Shown in pieces: positions 8,408-16,302 of a stretch of DNA of 64,000 nucleotides. A program made the position numbers and the translations under genes. How positions within the stretch are numbered: position 1 is the stretch's first letter; each line of letters opens with the position of its first letter. The notes below the pieces were generated by a model that worked only from the letters and a program-made list of their open reading frames with translations, had not been told where the DNA came from and made no database searches. The DNA comes from Actinoplanes missouriensis 431 (GTDB lineage Bacteria; Actinomycetota; Actinomycetes; Mycobacteriales; Micromonosporaceae): positions 8,370,001-8,434,000 of the forward strand of contig NC_017093.1 of assembly GCF_000284295.1 (NCBI RefSeq), given 5' to 3'.

Positions 8408-9181
8408 ATGGCTGGCGCGAGCGACAACGGCGGCTGGCCGCCTGACGGCGGTGCCAACGACGATCTTCCTGACCTCCCCGAGGAGTGGGGGGTCATCGTG
8501 ATCCCCGACGACCTCTCCGAGCTTTCCGACGAGGTCGAGGCGGTTCGTGCCGAGCTGCACACGGCGGCGCCCGCCACCGGGTGGCAGCGCTTCGCCCGCC
8601 GGCCGGCAGTGCGCCGCCTGCGCCGGTGGGGCACGTTCGCCGTGCGGACTCCCGCTCTGATCATTTCGTTGGCCATCCTGGTCACGGTGGCGAGCCTGTT
8701 CGCCTCGGCGTGGCCCGGCCCGCCGCGTCAGCCGGCCACGCAGCGCACCGCCAGCACCACCGAGGAGCCGGCCGACAAGCTGCCCGCCCTGGAGTTGATC
8801 GGCGCTAACGGGCAGACCGTCTCGCTGATGAGCCGGCTACCCGCTGTAATCATTCTGACCGACGGCTGCGATTGCGAGAGCCTGATCGCCGATACCGTCT
8901 CTCTGGTCAAACCGGATACCGCGGTGATCGCCGTCGAGTCCAGCGCCCCCTCGATGGGCACCGGCGCGGTCGCTCTGCCCCCGGCGCAGACTCCCCAGGC
9001 GGACGGCAAGGCCGTCAGTCTGCTCCAAGATCCCACCGGCGGCCTGCGGCGTCATTTCCGGTTGAGCACACCCGACGGTACGGCCGCCGTGCTCCTGGTC
9101 GACAAGTCCGGCAAGATCGTGCGGCTGTGGGACCGTGTCGCCTCGGTCGAGCGGATCCGCCCCGACCTGGCACGCCTGTAA
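8408..9181 (+). CDS. Membrane-anchored thioredoxin-like protein
   Basis: A 257-residue protein with an acidic cytoplasmic N-terminus (about 1-75), one transmembrane helix (about 80-100, TPALIISLAILVTVASLFA) and an extracytoplasmic domain with a thioredoxin/redoxin-like strand order (VSLMSRLPAVIILTDGCDCESL ending in LLVDKSGKIVRLW). The usual C-x-x-C redox motif is replaced by Cys-Asp-Cys. The domain could be redox active or could be a structural relative. A strong ribosome site (GGGGGGAGG) precedes the ATG. It is transcribed away from carD. Confidence 0.65.
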   Translation: MAGASDNGGWPPDGGANDDLPDLPEEWGVIVIPDDLSELSDEVEAVRAELHTAAPATGWQRFARRPAVRRLRRWGTFAVRTPALIISLAILVTVASLFASAWPGPPRQPATQRTASTTEEPADKLPALELIGANGQTVSLMSRLPAVIILTDGCDCESLIADTVSLVKPDTAVIAVESSAPSMGTGAVALPPAQTPQADGKAVSLLQDPTGGLRRHFRLSTPDGTAAVLLVDKSGKIVRLWDRVASVERIRPDLARL

Positions 9182-9669
9182 TCAGCCCGCTCAGGCGGAA
9201 CGGCAAAACGCGCGGCACCCGCGCCCTCCGACAAAACGGCCAGCAGCCGGGAGCCGCAGTCGCGCCCCCGAGGCAGATCGTGGCAAGCCACGCCTACGCC
9301 CGGACCAGCACTCGCCAAGATCGTCGCGGAAGGTGGCGCGGGCGAGGGCTGCGGCTCGGCGGCGTGGCTGGGCGGCGGCGAGGTCCGGCACGGCGGCAGG
9401 GTGCGCGATGCGATGGCGCGGCGTGGCGTGGCGACAGGCGCGGCGCGGCGGCACGTGGTGCGACGTGGTGCTGAGGGCAGCCCGGTGGAGGAGACGACGC
9501 GGCGCGGGCCGCACAGTGAGGCGGGCCGCGCAGCGAGGCGGGCAGCGCGCGCGGGGCGGGCAGCGCGGGCGGGGCGGGCAGCGCGGGCGGGGCGGGCAGC
9601 GCGGGCGGGTCGGGCGGGCGGGCAACGCGGGCGGGCGGGCAACGCGGGCGGGGCGGCAGGGGCGCGGGG
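9182..9669. other. 488-bp non-coding region with G-rich repeats
   Basis: The first part is unremarkable GC-rich DNA. From about 9530 it becomes a G-rich tandem array, listed separately. Neither strand shows a reading frame with protein-like composition; all frames give arginine/alanine/glycine-rich low-complexity translations. It lies downstream of both flanking genes, which converge here, so it may include terminators. Confidence 0.6.
9535..9657. repeat. G-rich 18-bp tandem array, G-quadruplex potential
   Basis: About four copies of an 18-bp unit (GGGCAGCGCGGGCGGGGC) starting near 9539, followed by shorter variants with GGGCGGGCGGGCAACGC. The plus strand has many closely spaced GGG/GGGG runs, enough for several overlapping G-quadruplexes. 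It sits between two converging genes. Confidence 0.85.
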
Positions 9670-10122
9670 CTACGAGTTGAGGCGTTGGAGGGTGTAGCGG
9701 AACACGACTGGGCCGGCCTTCTCCACGTTCACCCGCAAGTGCAACTCATCCGCCAGCCCGACGCTGAACACCTCCGGCGTCCGCGACCCCGAACACCTCA
9801 TCCCCCGCCCGGTCTCCCGCGCCCCGAGACTCACCCGGACCCGGCTGCCGTCGTCCCCCGCACACACCACCGACACCAGGAACTCCCCGCTGCCGACCGC
9901 GGCGACCTCCTCGTGGCCCTCCCCGTCGGTGACCGCCACGGTCCCGGACATCTGCTGCTCACCCGACTCGGGCAGCAGCTGCTCCGCGGTGCGGCGCCAG
10001 CCCAGCAGGCGGTCGTCGACCGGTTCGCGGGGTGCGGCTCGCCACCACCACATCGCCCCCGCGATCAGGATCAACACCGCCGATAGGTGCAATACGGCAC
10101 CGCGGCCCCGTTCCGCGTTCAC
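9670..10122 (-). CDS. Unrecognised membrane-anchored protein coupled to the type III PKS gene
   Basis: A 150-residue protein with an N-terminal hydrophobic helix (about residues 9-27, AVLHLSAVLILIAGAMWWW) and an extracytoplasmic beta-rich domain with two cysteines (SVVCAGDD and GMRCSG). The GTG start overlaps the PKS stop codon by four bases (GTGA), indicating translational coupling and an operon. The frame runs open far upstream, but there it is antisense-like arginine/proline-rich sequence in another frame of the PKS gene. No enzymatic motif is seen. It may be an accessory or an envelope protein of the lipid-quinone pathway. Confidence 0.65.
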   Translation of the reverse strand: MNAERGRGAVLHLSAVLILIAGAMWWWRAAPREPVDDRLLGWRRTAEQLLPESGEQQMSGTVAVTDGEGHEEVAAVGSGEFLVSVVCAGDDGSRVRVSLGARETGRGMRCSGSRTPEVFSVGLADELHLRVNVEKAGPVVFRYTLQRLNS

Positions 10123-11174
10123 GCTCCGAGAGTAGAGCCCTCCAGAAGAGTGACATAGAGCGTGAGGCCGGGACCGAATGCCAGCATGACGATTCGTCGT
10201 GGTGGATCCTCTTGGCGGCGCAGGGCGTCGAGGACCAGGAGGACCGTCGCGGAGGAGCAGTTCCCGTACGCCTCCAGCACTCCCCGGGACGGAGCGAGCG
10301 CCGCGTCGTCGAGTTCCAGCCGCTCCTGCACCACGTCGAGGATCTTGGGACCGCCGGGGTGGACCGCCCAGCCGTCGATGTCGGCGATCCGCAGCCCGCG
10401 CTTGGCCAGCACGTCGTCGACCAGGTCCCGGACGTGGGCCGACAGGACCGACGGCACCTGCGCGGACAACCCCATCCGGAAGCCCGCGTCGGTGACCTCC
10501 CACGTCATGTGGTCTGCGGTCGTGGCGTCGGTGACGGCGGCGACCTCGCTGACCCCGTACCCGAAACCGCCGGGAGTGACCACGCACGCGGCCGCCGCGT
10601 CCGAGAAGAGCGCGTGCGAGACGATCTGCTGGATGTCGGTCCGGGTGCCGGCCGGCTGCAGGTGCAGGCTGGTCAGCTCGGCGCAGAGGAGAAGCGCCGG
10701 CCGTCCGCGGGCGACCACGAAGTCGCTCACCGTGCCGAGACCGGGTAGTGCCGCGTAGCAGCCCATGTGCCCGACGAAGAGGCGCTGCACGCTCGGCGAC
10801 ATACCCATGTCCCGGGCGAGCAGGATGTCCAGTCCGGGCGTGGCGTAACCGGTGCAGGAGCAGACCGCGAAGAGGCCCAGCTCGTCGGCGGTCAGGCCGG
10901 CGTCGGCGAGGGCCCGGCCGACCGCCGCCTTGCCCAGCGGGATCGCCTCGACCTGGTAGCGACGCATCCGGCGCTCGGTGGACCAGCTGGAGACGTCCTC
11001 GAGGAGCGGGCTGACCACCGCCTGCCGGGTGCGGACACCGGAGTTCGTGAAGATCCGTTTCGCGAGGGCCTGCCGTGTGCCGGTGTAGTGGTGGGCGAAG
11101 TATCCGTCCCAGAGCTCGGCCTGCACGGCGGAGGGCGGCAACGCCACGCCCAGGCCGCTGATCACCGCGGTCAC
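10119..11174 (-). CDS. agqA: Type III polyketide synthase (alkylresorcinol-forming type)
   Basis: A chalcone-synthase-fold enzyme of 351 residues that condenses an acyl-CoA starter with malonyl-CoA. The catalytic triad is visible: Cys139 in GHMGCYAALPGL, His272 in AVHPGGPKIL and Asn305 in EAYGNCSSAT. Together with the acyl-CoA dehydrogenase, methyltransferase and UbiA genes upstream, the set matches my memory of the agq cluster of Actinoplanes missouriensis, where AgqA makes alkylresorcinols for O-prenylated methoxyhydroquinones. The symbol is assigned on that basis. Its GTG start overlaps the stop codon of the preceding gene (GTGA). The starter chain length cannot be read from the sequence. 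Confidence 0.88.
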   Translation of the reverse strand: MTAVISGLGVALPPSAVQAELWDGYFAHHYTGTRQALAKRIFTNSGVRTRQAVVSPLLEDVSSWSTERRMRRYQVEAIPLGKAAVGRALADAGLTADELGLFAVCSCTGYATPGLDILLARDMGMSPSVQRLFVGHMGCYAALPGLGTVSDFVVARGRPALLLCAELTSLHLQPAGTRTDIQQIVSHALFSDAAAACVVTPGGFGYGVSEVAAVTDATTADHMTWEVTDAGFRMGLSAQVPSVLSAHVRDLVDDVLAKRGLRIADIDGWAVHPGGPKILDVVQERLELDDAALAPSRGVLEAYGNCSSATVLLVLDALRRQEDPPRRIVMLAFGPGLTLYVTLLEGSTLGA

Positions 11175-12325
11175 CACCGGGGAGCCACGCCGTCGGAGTC
11201 GGGGTCGCCGCCGAGCGCGTCGGTGCCGAGCCAGTCGGCGCAGACGTCGCTGGTGGCCGGCTGCAGGGAGCCGGCCCGGGCATCGCGATACAGGCGTTCC
11301 AGCGGATGGCCGCGCCGCATCGCCGACGTGCCGGCCGCCTCCAGCATCGACGCTGCGACCTCGGCCGCCGTCGTGCCGGCCAGCAGTTTCGCCCGCCAGA
11401 CCCAGCGGTTCGTCTCCACCTCGCCGGGTGCCTCGTCGACCCGCCGAGCCGCTTCCCGGACTGCCAGGTGGGCGGCGGAGACGGCGGCGTCGGCCCGGCC
11501 GATCCGGGCGCGGACCGCCGGCAGATGCCCGAGGCCCCGCTCGTTCACGTGGGCGACGGCGGCGTCGACGGCGGCCCGGGCCACGCCCACATAGACCGCC
11601 GCGTAACTGGCCACCATCCAGTGCGGCGCCAGCTGCACCGCCACCAGCGCGAGGCCTTCCAGCCCGCCGAGCAGCGCGGACTCCGGAACCGTCACGTCGA
11701 TGTGCAGGTCGTGCGAGCCGGTGGCGCGCATGCCGAGCGCGTCCCAGGTCTCCTCGACGCGCATCCCGTCGCCGGCCGGGACCAGGAACTGCGAGACCTG
11801 GGTGGGGTCGCTCGCGCTGCGAGCCGCCACCAGGTACGCGTCCGCGTGCCCCGCCCCCGAACAGAACGTCTTCGACCCGGTGATCCGATATCCGTCGTCG
11901 ACCCGCTGGTAGCTGGTGGTCAGTTTCGACAGCCGGGAGCCGACGCCGCGTTCGCTCATCGCCACCGCGTACCAACTGCCGGCGGCGGCCGCCTTGAGGT
12001 GCTCGTCGCGGGCGGCCATCGCCTCCGGCGGCAGCCCGAGCGCGTCGGCCAGGGTGTCGCTTATCCCGCCGAGCGCGCCGGTCACCGAGGCGTGCATGTT
12101 GAAGACCAGGGCGGTGGCGCCGTTGCCCCGGGCCAGCTCGTAGGCGACCTCGGCGTAATCGGCGAAGCCGGCGCCGGCCCCGCCGAGACGCGCCGGGACC
12201 ATCAGGCCGAAGAGTCCCGCGTCGCGCAGGTCGGCGAAGTCGTCGACGGGGAAGGAACCGTCCCTGTCCGTGGCGGCGGCCCGGGCCGCGAAACGCGGCG
12301 CCAGCCGGCGAGCCTCATCGATCAT
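11171..12325 (-). CDS. Acyl-CoA dehydrogenase-family flavoprotein
   Basis: A 384-residue protein with the helical N-domain (MIDEARRLAPRF onwards), the middle beta domain (YAVAMSERGVGSRLS; GYRITGSKTFCSGAGHADAY) and a C-terminal helical domain. Some members of this superfamily act as flavin-dependent hydroxylases. In this cluster a role in oxidising an alkylresorcinol ring or modifying the prenyl chain (a dihydrogeranyl group in the known product) is plausible; which one is inference. I start at the ATG at 12325, which overlaps the end of the methyltransferase gene by 11 bases. The stop overlaps the PKS start. Confidence 0.85.
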   Translation of the reverse strand: MIDEARRLAPRFAARAAATDRDGSFPVDDFADLRDAGLFGLMVPARLGGAGAGFADYAEVAYELARGNGATALVFNMHASVTGALGGISDTLADALGLPPEAMAARDEHLKAAAAGSWYAVAMSERGVGSRLSKLTTSYQRVDDGYRITGSKTFCSGAGHADAYLVAARSASDPTQVSQFLVPAGDGMRVEETWDALGMRATGSHDLHIDVTVPESALLGGLEGLALVAVQLAPHWMVASYAAVYVGVARAAVDAAVAHVNERGLGHLPAVRARIGRADAAVSAAHLAVREAARRVDEAPGEVETNRWVWRAKLLAGTTAAEVAASMLEAAGTSAMRRGHPLERLYRDARAGSLQPATSDVCADWLGTDALGGDPDSDGVAPRW

Positions 12326-13022
12326 GCCGGGTACCAACCCCTTGATAGAGAACGGCGGCGGAGAACGCCGGGACGATCTTTCCCGCGGACCCCCTGCGCA
12401 ACACCAGCCACTTGAACAACCCCCCGAACGTGGGGCGGACACCGCGGACCCGCAGGGTCACGCCGTGCCGGGCGAACTGCTCGATCAGCCGCCGGGGCGG
12501 CACGAACAGGGCCGGGTCGTGCAGCCCGACCGGCGCCACGCCGAGCCGCTCGCCGATGGTCACCGTGATCAGCCGGCTCAGCGCGGTGTCGTTCACCGTG
12601 TCGATCACCACGCGTCCGCCGGGTCGCAGCACCCGGGACAGCTCGGCGACCGTCCCGGGCAGGTCGGTGACGTGCTCCAGGATCTCGCCGGCCACCACGA
12701 CGTCGACGCTGCCGGAGCGCAGCGGCAGCCGGGTCACGTCGCCGTTCAGCCCGGTGACTCCGCGCCGGGCCGCCTCCGCGAGACCCGGGCGGCCCAGGTC
12801 GACGCCGACGTGCCGATATCCCTTGTCGCGCACGTGCGGGGCGAGCAGCCCGCCGCCGCAGCCCGCGTCCAGCAGCACCCGCCCCGGACCGGGCGCCGGT
12901 GGGATCAGCGCCGCGCGGGCGGCCGCCAGCCAGTGCAGAAGCTCGAAGTCGCCGCCGGGTCGCCACCACTCGCCGGCCAGGTCGTCGTACTGACGGGGAT
13001 CGTTGCGCTGCATGGACAGCAT
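12315..13022 (-). CDS. Class I SAM-dependent methyltransferase (UbiG-like)
   Basis: A 235-residue methyltransferase. Motif I is VLLDAGCGGGLLAPHVRDKG, followed by the acidic strand-2 end VGVDLG, GLNGDVTRLPLRSGSVDVVV and the post-motif segment VLRPGGRVVIDTVN. The similarity to UbiG-type quinone O-methyltransferases and its position in the cluster suggest it methylates a hydroxyl group of the alkylresorcinol or hydroquinone product. The start is either the ATG used here or one three codons downstream; neither has a clear Shine-Dalgarno. It is divergent from the UbiA gene, with about 47 bases between them. Confidence 0.85.
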   Translation of the reverse strand: MLSMQRNDPRQYDDLAGEWWRPGGDFELLHWLAAARAALIPPAPGPGRVLLDAGCGGGLLAPHVRDKGYRHVGVDLGRPGLAEAARRGVTGLNGDVTRLPLRSGSVDVVVAGEILEHVTDLPGTVAELSRVLRPGGRVVIDTVNDTALSRLITVTIGERLGVAPVGLHDPALFVPPRRLIEQFARHGVTLRVRGVRPTFGGLFKWLVLRRGSAGKIVPAFSAAVLYQGVGTRHDR

Positions 13023-13069
13023 GTGATCGAGCGTGGCACGGGATCGCCGGTTCCACCACACTGCGAGAC

Positions 13070-13885
13070 ATGCCCCGTGCACTCGCATTGCTACGCGCCT
13101 CACATCCGGAGCCGGGTGGCGCCGTCACGCTCGCGATGGCGTTGCTCGCCGTGGGGGTGGGACATCGGGGGTGGCGGCTCGTCGCGGTCGTAGTCGCGGT
13201 GGCGCTCACCCAGCTCGCGGTGGGCTGGGTCAACGACTGGCTGGACGCGGATCGGGACCGGACCGCGGGACGGCGGGACAAACCGGTGGCTGCAGGAGTG
13301 GTCTCGGCCCGTACCGTGGGGATCTCGGGTTTGCTCGCGGCGCTCGCGATCCCGCTGCCGGCGCTGCCCCTCGGCGCCCTGCCCACCCTGCTGATCGCGC
13401 TGGTCGGCGCTTTCGCCCTGCTCTACGACTGGCCGCTGAAGTCCACGCCGTTCTCGGTGGTGCCCTATCTGGTGGCGTTCGGACTGCTGCCGGCGTTCGT
13501 GGTGGTGTCGCTGCCCGGCAATCCGGCGCCACCGGCCTGGCTCGTCGCGGCCGGCGCGCTGCTCGGCGGTGGCGCGCACTTCGCCAACGTGCTCCCGGAT
13601 CTCGCCGACGACGCGGCGACCGGCGTGCGCGGGCTGCCGCATCGGATCGGCGCCCGGGGTTCTCAGCTGGCCGCCGCGGTGCTCCTTCTGGGCGCCACGC
13701 TCGCGCTCGTCTTCGGGCCTCCTGGGCCTCCGTCGTGGGCGGGCTGGGCGGCGGCGTCGGCCGCCGTCGTGGTCCTTCCTCTGGGGATGTACGTGTCCAA
13801 GCGCGCCAGTGGCCGGCCGGTGGCATTGTTTCGGGCGGTGATGGTGGTGGCCCTGATCGACGTCGTGTTGCTGGTGCTGAGCTGA
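13070..13885 (+). CDS. UbiA-family membrane prenyltransferase
   Basis: A 271-residue polytopic enzyme that attaches a prenyl group to an aromatic acceptor. The first Asp-rich motif NDWLDADRD (N55, D56, D59, D63) and the second, LPDLADDAA, are present, along with roughly eight hydrophobic helices. The family spans membrane enzymes in quinone, haem and natural-product prenylation. Here the acceptor is probably the methylated alkylresorcinol-derived ring, as in the agq cluster. It is divergently transcribed from the other three genes, so the short intergenic region should hold both promoters. Confidence 0.88.
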   Translation: MPRALALLRASHPEPGGAVTLAMALLAVGVGHRGWRLVAVVVAVALTQLAVGWVNDWLDADRDRTAGRRDKPVAAGVVSARTVGISGLLAALAIPLPALPLGALPTLLIALVGAFALLYDWPLKSTPFSVVPYLVAFGLLPAFVVVSLPGNPAPPAWLVAAGALLGGGAHFANVLPDLADDAATGVRGLPHRIGARGSQLAAAVLLLGATLALVFGPPGPPSWAGWAAASAAVVVLPLGMYVSKRASGRPVALFRAVMVVALIDVVLLVLS

Positions 13886-13990
13886 TCTCTTCTGGTCTGA
13901 CCGACACCTGTTGGATGGGTCGGCGCACGCGGCCGATCGCCGCCCATTAGGCTGATCTAACACCTTGGTGTCTCTATTTGGAGGATCGTG

Positions 13991-14758
13991 ATGCGTCCCC
14001 TGGGAACCCGTCGCGCCGTTCAGGCCGCGGGTGCCGCCACGGTCGCTGTCCTGGCTCTGGCCGGGTGCTCGGCCGGTCAGGTCGCCGAAACCGCCATCCT
14101 GGACACGCCCATCGCCGGGGTCGACACTCAGACCACGAGCGGGAGCGTCTACATCCGCAACCTCCAGGTGGAGTACCCGGGTGTCGAGGGCTACAAGGCG
14201 GGTGCGAACGCGCCGCTGGAGCTGAGCCTTTACAACCAGACCGACAACGAGATCACCGTCTCGATCAGCAGCCGGCCGACCGAGCAGGCCCAGGTCGTCT
14301 CGGCGAGCCAGGTCGGCGTGGTCACCCGTGGCGCCAGCCCGGCCGCGCCGTCCGGCGCTCCGGACCAGACGCCGGCCTCGCCCGCCTCCGAGCCTCCGGG
14401 CGCGAACGGTGCGGACGAGGCTTCCAGCGCCCCGGCCACCGAGGCCCCGGCCGGCTCCCGGGCCCCCTCGGCCCCGGTCGCCTCCGACGGCCCGACCGCC
14501 CCGGTCGTGCCCGCGGTCAGGGTCTCCCCGGCGCAGTTCAAGATCGGCGCGCAGGGCACCGCCCTGTTCCGTCCGACCGATGCCGCGCAGCTGCAGGTCA
14601 TCGGCCTGAGTGACGACCTGGCGCCGGGCACCTCGGTCAACCTGGTCTTCGAGTTCAGCGACGGCTCCCCGGCCATGGAGGTCCCGGCCCCGGTCGCGAA
14701 CCCGCTCACTCCGGGCCCGCGTGAGGAACCCCACCTGGATGAGGACTCCGAGCACTGA
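13991..14758 (+). CDS. Secreted lipoprotein with Pro/Ala-rich linker
   Basis: A 255-residue protein with a signal peptide and lipobox (TVAVLALAGCSAG, lipidated Cys near residue 26). An N-terminal beta-rich domain (TTSGSVYIRNLQVEYPG, LELSLYNQTDNEITVSIS) is followed by a long Ala/Pro/Ser-rich linker (about residues 118-175) and a C-terminal domain with FKIGAQGTALFRPTDAAQL. The fold resembles small copper-chaperone-like (PCuAC) domains, but no Met/His metal site is obvious. The ATG at 13991 is chosen because GGAGGA at 13980-13985 is well spaced. It precedes radA by 36 bases. Confidence 0.8.
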   Translation: MRPLGTRRAVQAAGAATVAVLALAGCSAGQVAETAILDTPIAGVDTQTTSGSVYIRNLQVEYPGVEGYKAGANAPLELSLYNQTDNEITVSISSRPTEQAQVVSASQVGVVTRGASPAAPSGAPDQTPASPASEPPGANGADEASSAPATEAPAGSRAPSAPVASDGPTAPVVPAVRVSPAQFKIGAQGTALFRPTDAAQLQVIGLSDDLAPGTSVNLVFEFSDGSPAMEVPAPVANPLTPGPREEPHLDEDSEH

Positions 14759-14794
14759 GCGGTTCTGTCGTACCCCTGAGCTAACTTCTCTCGG

Positions 14795-16219
14795 GTGACG
14801 ACCTCCCGCGCGGCCTCGAAGGCTCCTCGCGCCTCTTACGTCTGCGACGCCTGCGGTCACCAGCCGCCCAAATGGGTGGGTCGGTGTCCGGAGTGCGGCG
14901 AGTGGGGCTCGGTCATCGAGTCCACAGTCTCCGCCCCGCTGGTCTCCGGCCGGGTGGTCAGTTCCCGTATGCCGTCCGAGCCGGCCCGGCCGATCGCCCA
15001 GATCAGCGCCGCGCCGGCTCGTGCCGTCGCGACAGGTGTCGGCGAGCTCGACCGGGTGCTCGGCGGCGGCCTGGTCCCCGGGGCGGTGGTGCTGCTCGCC
15101 GGTGAGCCCGGCGTCGGCAAGTCCACCCTCCTCCTCGACGTGGCCCAGCAGTGGGCGGCCGGCGCCGGCACCCCGTCGCTGGTGGTCAGCGGTGAGGAGT
15201 CGGTGAGCCAGGTCCGCCTGCGCGCCGAGCGGCTCGGCGCCTTGCACGACAAGCTCTACCTGGCGGCAGAGAACGATTTGGGTACGGTGATCGGCCACCT
15301 CGACGCCGTGAAACCCGGCCTGCTGGTCCTCGACTCGGTACAGACCGTCTCCGCGCCCGGCACCGAGGGCGTGCCCGGCGGCGTGACCCAGGTCCGCGCC
15401 GTGACCGCCGCCCTCGTCTCGATCGCCAAGGAGCGCGGCATCGCGACCGTCCTGGTCGGCCACGTGACGAAAGACGGCCAGGTCGCCGGTCCCCGCGTCC
15501 TGGAACACCTGGTCGACGTGGTGCTCCACTTCGAGGGCGACAAACACTCCTCGCTGCGGCTGGTCCGCGGCGTGAAAAACCGGTTCGGCGCGGCCGACGA
15601 GGTGGGCTGCTTCGAGATGCACGAGGGCGGCATCACCAGCCTCCCCGACCCGTCCGGCCTCTTCCTCACGCGCTATCTGGAGCCCGTTCCCGGCACCTGC
15701 GTGACGGTGGCGATGGAGGGCCGGCGCGCCCTGGTCACCGAGGTCCAGGCGCTGATCGGGGCCGAGGTGCAGGGCTCGCCCCGGCGGACCGTGTCCGGTC
15801 TCGACGGCGCCCGTCTCGCCATGGTCCTGGCCGTCCTGGAGCGCCGCACCAAGCAGCTCAAGCTTTCCAACCGCGAGGTCTTCGCGGCCACCGTCGGCGG
15901 GATCCGGCTCACCGAGCCCTCGGCCGACCTGGCGATGGCGCTCGCGGTCGCGTCCGGCGGCCTGGACCTCGCGATGCCGCCGACCCTGGTGGCGATCGGC
16001 GAGGTCGGCCTGACCGGTGAGATCCGCCGGGTCGGCGCGGTCGGGCGGCGGCTCGCCGAGGCGGCCCGGCTCGGTTTCCGGGTCGCGCTGGTGCCGCCGG
16101 GCTGCGGTCCGGACGGGACGACGGGCACGCCCAAGGGCATGCAGGTGGTCGAGGTCGGCGATCTGCGCTCGGCGTTGCAGAGCGCGGCGCGGGCCGCCGC
16201 CGACCACGTCGCCAAGTGA
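14795..16219 (+). CDS. radA: DNA repair protein RadA
   Basis: RadA is a RecA-related ATPase that drives branch migration during homologous recombination. The 474-residue protein has the N-terminal zinc finger (YVCDACGHQPPKWVGRCPEC), Walker A in AGEPGVGKSTLLLDV, the RadA-specific KNRFG in VKNRFGAADE, and a C-terminal Lon-protease-like domain without the catalytic dyad expected of a protease. Start is a GTG. It is followed by disA, the same order as in mycobacteria and many firmicutes; in Bacillus RadA binds c-di-AMP-related signals through DisA. Confidence 0.95.
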   Translation: MTTSRAASKAPRASYVCDACGHQPPKWVGRCPECGEWGSVIESTVSAPLVSGRVVSSRMPSEPARPIAQISAAPARAVATGVGELDRVLGGGLVPGAVVLLAGEPGVGKSTLLLDVAQQWAAGAGTPSLVVSGEESVSQVRLRAERLGALHDKLYLAAENDLGTVIGHLDAVKPGLLVLDSVQTVSAPGTEGVPGGVTQVRAVTAALVSIAKERGIATVLVGHVTKDGQVAGPRVLEHLVDVVLHFEGDKHSSLRLVRGVKNRFGAADEVGCFEMHEGGITSLPDPSGLFLTRYLEPVPGTCVTVAMEGRRALVTEVQALIGAEVQGSPRRTVSGLDGARLAMVLAVLERRTKQLKLSNREVFAATVGGIRLTEPSADLAMALAVASGGLDLAMPPTLVAIGEVGLTGEIRRVGAVGRRLAEAARLGFRVALVPPGCGPDGTTGTPKGMQVVEVGDLRSALQSAARAAADHVAK

Positions 16220-16302
16220 CGCAGCGTGACGAATCATCACGCTACGGAGCATTCATCGAACCACGCCTCGTTGACGTGGATGACAGTCCGTAGAATGTCC
16301 AG

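Noticed and set aside
9182..9669. Possible gene for an Arg/Ala-rich protein in the G-rich region
   Set aside because: All frames give low-complexity translations driven by the repeat, with no start signal.
13100..16252. A 1050-codon open frame antisense to the UbiA, lipoprotein and radA genes
   Set aside because: Its translation is Arg/Gly/His/Gln-rich low complexity and it lies exactly opposite well-supported genes. It is a product of high GC.
16220..16302. c-di-AMP riboswitch near disA
   Set aside because: The gap is only 83 bases and lacks the conserved core of ydaO-type switches.
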